Part shown: positions 5,872-9,053 of the stretch, piece by piece | How positions within the stretch are numbered: position 1 is the first letter of the stretch | Layout of the letters: every line of letters starts with the position of its first letter | Source: Verrucomicrobiales bacterium | Lineage (GTDB): Bacteria > Verrucomicrobiota > Verrucomicrobiia > Limisphaerales > JAFMIX01 | DNA length: 9,053 nucleotides | Reading direction: 5' to 3' | Assembly: GCA_017853785.1 (NCBI GenBank) | Contig: JAFMIX010000068.1 | Location: 1-9,053 of the forward strand | The notes under the pieces: model-generated | Seen by the model: the letters and a program-made list of their open reading frames with translations, nothing else | Told to the model about the DNA's origin: nothing | Databases searched by the model: none | Made by a program: the position numbers and the translations under genes

Positions 5872-7470
5872 ATGAAGCGCTTTGACTTCCTCGTCCTCGG
5901 CAGCGGCATCGCGGGGCTTTCCTACGCGTTGAAAGTTGCGCCGCGCGGGCGCGTCGCCATTGTCACCAAAAAAAATTCCGCCGAGTCCAATACCAACTAC
6001 GCGCAGGGCGGCATCGCCGCCGTCACCAGCAAGGAAGACTCCTTCGAGCTGCATGTCCGCGACACGCTCGAAGCCGGTGCCGGCCTTTGCAAGGAAGCCG
6101 TCGTCCGTCAGATCGTCGCCGAAGGCCCCGCGCGCATCGCCGAGTTGATCGCGTTGGGCATGAACTTTTCCGAGCGCGACGACCCCGCCAACGGGCGCCG
6201 CGTGCTCGACCTCGGCAAGGAAGGCGGCCATTCCAAGCGGCGCATCCTGCACGCCAAGGATGTGACCGGGCGCGAAATCGAGCGGGCCTTGCTCGCCGCC
6301 ATTGCCGCGCAGCCGAACATCAAAATTTTTGAAAACCATCTCGCGATTGACCTGATCACCAGCCAGAAACTCGGCTACGTCGGCGCGAACTCCTGCCTCG
6401 GCGCTTACGTCTTCGATAAGAAATCTGGCACCGTCGAGACCTTCGCCGCGCCGGTCACGCTGCTCGCCACCGGCGGCTGCGGCAAAGTCTATCTCTACAC
6501 GACCAACCCCGACATCGCGACCGGCGACGGCGTGGCGATGGCCTATCGCGCGGGCGCGGCGGTGGCGGACATGGAATTTATCCAGTTCCATCCGACGTGT
6601 TTGTTTCATCCCAAGGCGAAATCGTTTCTCATCAGCGAAGCCGTGCGCGGCGAAGGCGGCGTGCTCAAGACCACCGAAAGCCGCGAGTTCATGGATGCCT
6701 ATCATCCGCTGAAATCACTCGCGCCGCGCGACATCGTCGCCCGGGCGATCGACACCGAGATGAAGAAGAGCGGCGCGGATTGTGTGCTGCTCGACATCAC
6801 GCACAAGCCCGCCAAGTTCATCATCGAACGCTTTCCCAACATCTACCAGACCTGCCTCGGCTTCGGCATCGACATCACGCGCGAACCGATTCCCGTCGTG
6901 CCCGCCGCGCATTACCAGTGCGGCGGCGTGGTCACGAGCGTGGATGGCGAGACGGACATCGCCGGGCTTTACGCCGTGGGCGAAGTCGCCTGCACCGGCC
7001 TGCACGGCGCGAACCGGCTGGCGAGCAATTCACTTTTGGAAGCCGTCGTCGTCGCGCACCGCGCGGCGGAAAAAATCTCAAATCTCAAATCTCAAATCCC
7101 AGATTATCAGATTCCTGACTGGCAATCCGGCGATGCCCACAACCCCGACGAGATGGTTGTCGTCGCGCACAACTGGGACGAAATCCGGCGGCTCATGTGG
7201 GATTACGTCGGCATCGTGCGTACCAACAAGCGCCTTCAGCGTGCGCAGGCTCGACTTGCGAACCTGCAACTGGAGATCCAGGAATATTATTGGGATTTCA
7301 CCGTGAACAGCGACCTGCTGGAGCTGCGCAATATCGCCACCGTAGCCGAGATCATCGTTGCCAGCGCGCTGCAACGCCCCGAGAGCCGCGGGTTGAACTA
7401 CAACCTCGATTACCCCGCCGCTAACCCCGAGTGGGCGCAGCGCGACACCGTCCTGCGGAAAAGCAGTTGA
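5872..7470 (+). CDS. nadB: L-aspartate oxidase
   Basis: NadB oxidises L-aspartate to iminoaspartate with FAD, the first step of de novo NAD synthesis; the product goes to quinolinate synthase NadA. The protein has 532 residues, normal for the family. Visible motifs are the FAD-binding LVLGSGIAGLSYAL (7-20), SNTNYAQGGIAAV (39-51), the HAKDVTGREI segment (127-136), ATGGCGKVYLYTTNPDIATG (199-218), EFIQFHPT (235-242), SEAVRGEGG (255-263), LAPRDIVARAI (283-293), PVVPAAHYQCGG (341-352) and ETDIAGLYAVGEVACTGLHG (360-379) followed by ANRLASNSLLEA (380-391). The order and the PAAHYQCGG block favour NadB over succinate dehydrogenase subunit A. The C-terminal helical domain (from about 433) ends with ESRGLNYNLDYP, where asparagine replaces the usual histidine. 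A linker at 401-420 is encoded partly by a 7-base tandem repeat. The start has no Shine-Dalgarno sequence. Confidence 0.97.
   Translation: MKRFDFLVLGSGIAGLSYALKVAPRGRVAIVTKKNSAESNTNYAQGGIAAVTSKEDSFELHVRDTLEAGAGLCKEAVVRQIVAEGPARIAELIALGMNFSERDDPANGRRVLDLGKEGGHSKRRILHAKDVTGREIERALLAAIAAQPNIKIFENHLAIDLITSQKLGYVGANSCLGAYVFDKKSGTVETFAAPVTLLATGGCGKVYLYTTNPDIATGDGVAMAYRAGAAVADMEFIQFHPTCLFHPKAKSFLISEAVRGEGGVLKTTESREFMDAYHPLKSLAPRDIVARAIDTEMKKSGADCVLLDITHKPAKFIIERFPNIYQTCLGFGIDITREPIPVVPAAHYQCGGVVTSVDGETDIAGLYAVGEVACTGLHGANRLASNSLLEAVVVAHRAAEKISNLKSQIPDYQIPDWQSGDAHNPDEMVVVAHNWDEIRRLMWDYVGIVRTNKRLQRAQARLANLQLEIQEYYWDFTVNSDLLELRNIATVAEIIVASALQRPESRGLNYNLDYPAANPEWAQRDTVLRKSS
7074..7101 (+). repeat. 7-base tandem repeat inside nadB
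   Basis: Three perfect copies of AATCTCA (7074-7094) and one with a single change, AATCCCA (7095-7101). The sequence continues as the related GATTATCAGATT. Three units equal 21 bases, so the reading frame is kept and the repeat encodes ISNLKSQIP (residues 402-410). The tract is much richer in A and T than its surroundings. Confidence 0.9.
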
Positions 7471-7495
7471 AACCGCCGGCCTCCCGCAGTTTAAT
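7467..7495 (+). promoter_or_regulatory. Promoter of the LEA-2 lipoprotein gene
   Basis: TTGAAA (7467-7472) and TTTAAT (7490-7495) each match five of six sigma-70 consensus bases with an ideal 17-base spacer. The -35 box overlaps the nadB stop codon. The -10 box ends 8 bases before the ATG at 7504, so the transcript would have almost no leader. Confidence 0.6.
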
Positions 7496-7503
7496 CCCCG
7501 CAC

Positions 7504-7971
7504 ATGAAAACATTCCTCGCTCTTGCCACCGCCGCCACCTTGCTCGCCGGTTGCAGTTTTCACCAAGGCCCGAGCGTCAGTCTCGTTAACGTGCATTTTC
7601 AGGATGCGACCGTGCTGGAGACCACCGCCACCTTCACGCTGCGGTTGAGCAATGAGAATCCCGAGCCGGTGAATTTCAACGGCGGGGTGCACAAGATTTA
7701 CCTTAACGGCCTCTACATCGGGAAAGGCTTGAGCAGCGCGAGCGTCACTGTGCCGCGCCTCGGCACCGTCACCAACGACGTGACTGTCCACTTGAGCAAT
7801 CTGCTGATGGCCACGCGGCTCAAGCCCATCATCGAATCGCAGGAGTTTGATTACCGCATCACCAGCCGGTTCTACGGCGACTCGATGCTCGGCAACGCGG
7901 CCAGCGAGAACATGGGCCGGCTTGATCTGAAAGACTTCACGCCCACGCCCACAAACATGCCGGCTCCTTGA
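7504..7971 (+). CDS. LEA-2/WHy-type lipoprotein
   Basis: This 155-residue protein has a lipoprotein signal peptide with lipobox LLAGC (13-17), so C17 should be lipidated and the protein anchored to a membrane. The mature part matches the late-embryogenesis-abundant type 2 (LEA14/WHy) fold: LVNVHFQDATVLETTATFTL (27-46), then RLSNENPEPVNFNGG (47-61) with the characteristic N-x-N-P core, then HKIYLNGLYIGKGLSSASVT (63-82), VPRLGTVTNDVTVHL (83-97) and a closing strand near 116-124. A proline/threonine-rich tail ends the protein. Bacterial members are linked to desiccation or stress tolerance and to envelope functions, but their partners are mostly unknown. It follows nadB by 33 bases and has its own candidate promoter. 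Its stop lies 15 bases from that of the convergent rsmH. Confidence 0.85.
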   Translation: MKTFLALATAATLLAGCSFHQGPSVSLVNVHFQDATVLETTATFTLRLSNENPEPVNFNGGVHKIYLNGLYIGKGLSSASVTVPRLGTVTNDVTVHLSNLLMATRLKPIIESQEFDYRITSRFYGDSMLGNAASENMGRLDLKDFTPTPTNMPAP

Positions 7972-7986
7972 CGGGGTGCGAGCCGC

Positions 7987-9053
7987 TCAATTCGCAGCGC
8001 CAGACCGCCGTGCCCAACGCAGCTTGGCGGGGGCGGAACGCGGGTTGCCGTGGATTTCCTCGGCGGTGGGGCGGATGACTTTGGGCGAGATCTCCGCGTA
8101 AACTCCCTCGCGCAATCCCGCCACAAACGCCTTCTTCACGCGCCGGTCTTCGCCGGAATGGAACGTCAGAATCGCCATGCGCCCGCCGGGATTCAGACAC
8201 ACGGGCAGATTCCGCAGGAACGTGTCGAGCGCGGAGAACTCGTCGTTCACCGCGATGCGCAACGCCTGGAACACGCGGCGCACGGTGAGGTCGGCGTCGT
8301 CCGGGCCGAGCCGGGGCAGGGTGGCGCGGATGGCGGCGGCGAGTTGGCGCGTCGTGCTAAAACTTTTCCCGGCGAGCGCGGGCGCGAGCACGGCGGCGTG
8401 CGGCTCGTCCGAATTTTCGGCGAGCAGTTCGGCGAGCGCGGTGGGCGCGATTTTTTGCAGCCACGCGGATGCGGGCTGGCCGCGCTGCGGGTTCATGCGC
8501 ATATCGAGCGGGCCTTCGTGCTTCACGGAGAAGCCGCGCGCAGGGTCGTCAATCTGCATCGAGGACACGCCGAGGTCGGCGAGGATGAGGTCCGCGCCGG
8601 TGGCGGCTGTAGCGGCGGTCTGTGACCGCCGCATCTTTTTTGCGGATTTGCGGCGGTCATAGACCGCCGCTACAGAGACGAGCACCTGCGGCAGGCCGGC
8701 GAAGTTGCTGCGGTGCGCACTGAAAGTTTCCGGGCCGAATCCGAGTGCGCGGAGGCGGGCTTCGGTTTTGGGCAGCTCAATCGGGTCGGCGTCGAGGCCG
8801 AGGAGGTGGCCGCCGGGAGAAATCTTTTGCAGGATTTCGCGCGCATGGCCGCCGTAGCCGAGGGTGCAGTCGGCGGCGATTTCGCCGGGTTGCGGCGCGA
8901 GGACTTCCAGGATTTCCGCGACCATGATGGGGCGGTGCGTGCCGGCGGGAGTTTTGCCGGAGGCGAGAATCTTGGCGACGGCTTCGCGGTAGCGCTCGGG
9001 GTCGTGCTCCTTGTATTTCTCCTCGAAGCGGCGCGGGTTCTTGCCGGAGTAAC
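7987..9053 (-). CDS. rsmH: 16S rRNA (cytosine(1402)-N4)-methyltransferase RsmH (5' end outside window)
   Basis: RsmH uses S-adenosylmethionine to methylate N4 of C1402 in the decoding site of 16S rRNA. Visible from 8925 downward: DCTLGYGGHA (SAM loop), GLDADP, then DLGVSSMQIDDPARGFS, GPLDMRMNP and near the C-terminus LTFHSGEDRRVKKAF, all typical of the family. The ATG at 8925 is not the real start. The frame is open to the window edge, and the 42 codons upstream read family sequence: HRPI directly before that methionine equals the conserved HxPV motif of RsmH, and further up come YSGKNPRRFEEKYKEHDPE and ASGKTPAGTHRPI. At least 354 residues are therefore visible, a long form with an N-terminal extension. 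A 69-base REPIN-like element adds about 23 residues in frame before GADLILADLG. It is convergent with the lipoprotein gene. Confidence 0.96.
   Translation of the reverse strand, partial: YSGKNPRRFEEKYKEHDPERYREAVAKILASGKTPAGTHRPIMVAEILEVLAPQPGEIAADCTLGYGGHAREILQKISPGGHLLGLDADPIELPKTEARLRALGFGPETFSAHRSNFAGLPQVLVSVAAVYDRRKSAKKMRRSQTAATAATGADLILADLGVSSMQIDDPARGFSVKHEGPLDMRMNPQRGQPASAWLQKIAPTALAELLAENSDEPHAAVLAPALAGKSFSTTRQLAAAIRATLPRLGPDDADLTVRRVFQALRIAVNDEFSALDTFLRNLPVCLNPGGRMAILTFHSGEDRRVKKAFVAGLREGVYAEISPKVIRPTAEEIHGNPRSAPAKLRWARRSGAAN
8607..8675. repeat. REPIN-like double palindrome inserted in rsmH
   Basis: Two 26-base arms (8607-8632 and 8650-8675) are inverted copies of each other with one mismatch, around a 17-base spacer. 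Each arm also contains a perfect 9-base palindrome, GCGGCGGTC and GACCGCCGC, around three bases. The ends are CTGTAGC and GCTACAG. This is the REP-inverted-REP layout of REPIN elements. The length of 69 bases is a multiple of three, so the rsmH frame stays open; on the minus strand it encodes VAAVYDRRKSAKKMRRSQT and a few residues more. Confidence 0.88.

Noticed and set aside
5812..6705. Large minus-strand open frame opposite nadB
   Set aside because: NadB motifs are continuous on the plus strand; the antisense product shows only composition bias.
7074..7101. Heptamer array as a CRISPR or origin iteron
   Set aside because: The unit is 7 bases without spacers, lies within nadB and has only four copies; no replication gene is near.
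7972..7986. Bidirectional terminator between the convergent lipoprotein gene and rsmH
   Set aside because: Only 15 bases separate the stops and I see neither a stable hairpin nor a T-run.
8607..8675. The double palindrome as an intrinsic terminator
   Set aside because: It lies in the middle of rsmH with coding sequence continuing on both sides, has no T-run after the outer stem in either direction, and has the layout of a REPIN.

Overview
The window reads as chromosomal DNA of a GC-rich Gram-negative bacterium, most likely a member of the Verrucomicrobiota (Limisphaerales/Pedosphaera-like). That placement is an inference. It rests on the gene style (small secreted proteins without known domains, an ECF sigma/anti-sigma/secreted-protein triad), on short repeats placed inside coding sequence, and on the near absence of Shine-Dalgarno sequences. 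There is no rRNA, tRNA, CRISPR array, transposase or phage gene in view. Coding density is high and no gene-free stretch reaches 300 bases.

Layout. The left edge (minus strand) holds a small secreted protein (576-902) followed by the 5' part of larB (1-523), an enzyme of nickel-pincer cofactor synthesis that runs off the window. A 118-base divergent spacer separates these from a plus-strand cassette (1021-3514). The cassette contains an ABC ATPase, an ABC-2 type permease and a membrane-anchored TPR protein with a histidine/cysteine-rich, partly duplicated segment. A weak terminator-like hairpin closes it. Next come hisB (3557-4219, histidine synthesis), an ECF sigma factor (4259-4855), a single-pass anti-sigma-like protein without a zinc motif (4863-5363) and a small exported protein (5369-5818); the last three are separated by 5-7 bases. 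Then nadB (5872-7470, NAD synthesis) and a LEA-2/WHy-type lipoprotein (7504-7971). The right edge is the convergent rsmH (7987 to beyond 9053), a 16S rRNA methyltransferase whose start lies outside the window.

How the genes work together. hisB, nadB and rsmH are ordinary housekeeping genes. Two groups look like functional units: the ABC exporter plus His-rich TPR protein, and the sigma/anti-sigma/exported-protein triad, which is probably an envelope-sensing circuit. The most distinctive DNA structures are a 69-base REPIN-like element inserted in frame into rsmH, a 7-base tandem repeat that has become a linker in nadB, and compact promoters that end only a few bases before the start codons of nadB, hisB and the lipoprotein gene, which suggests leaderless or near-leaderless transcripts.
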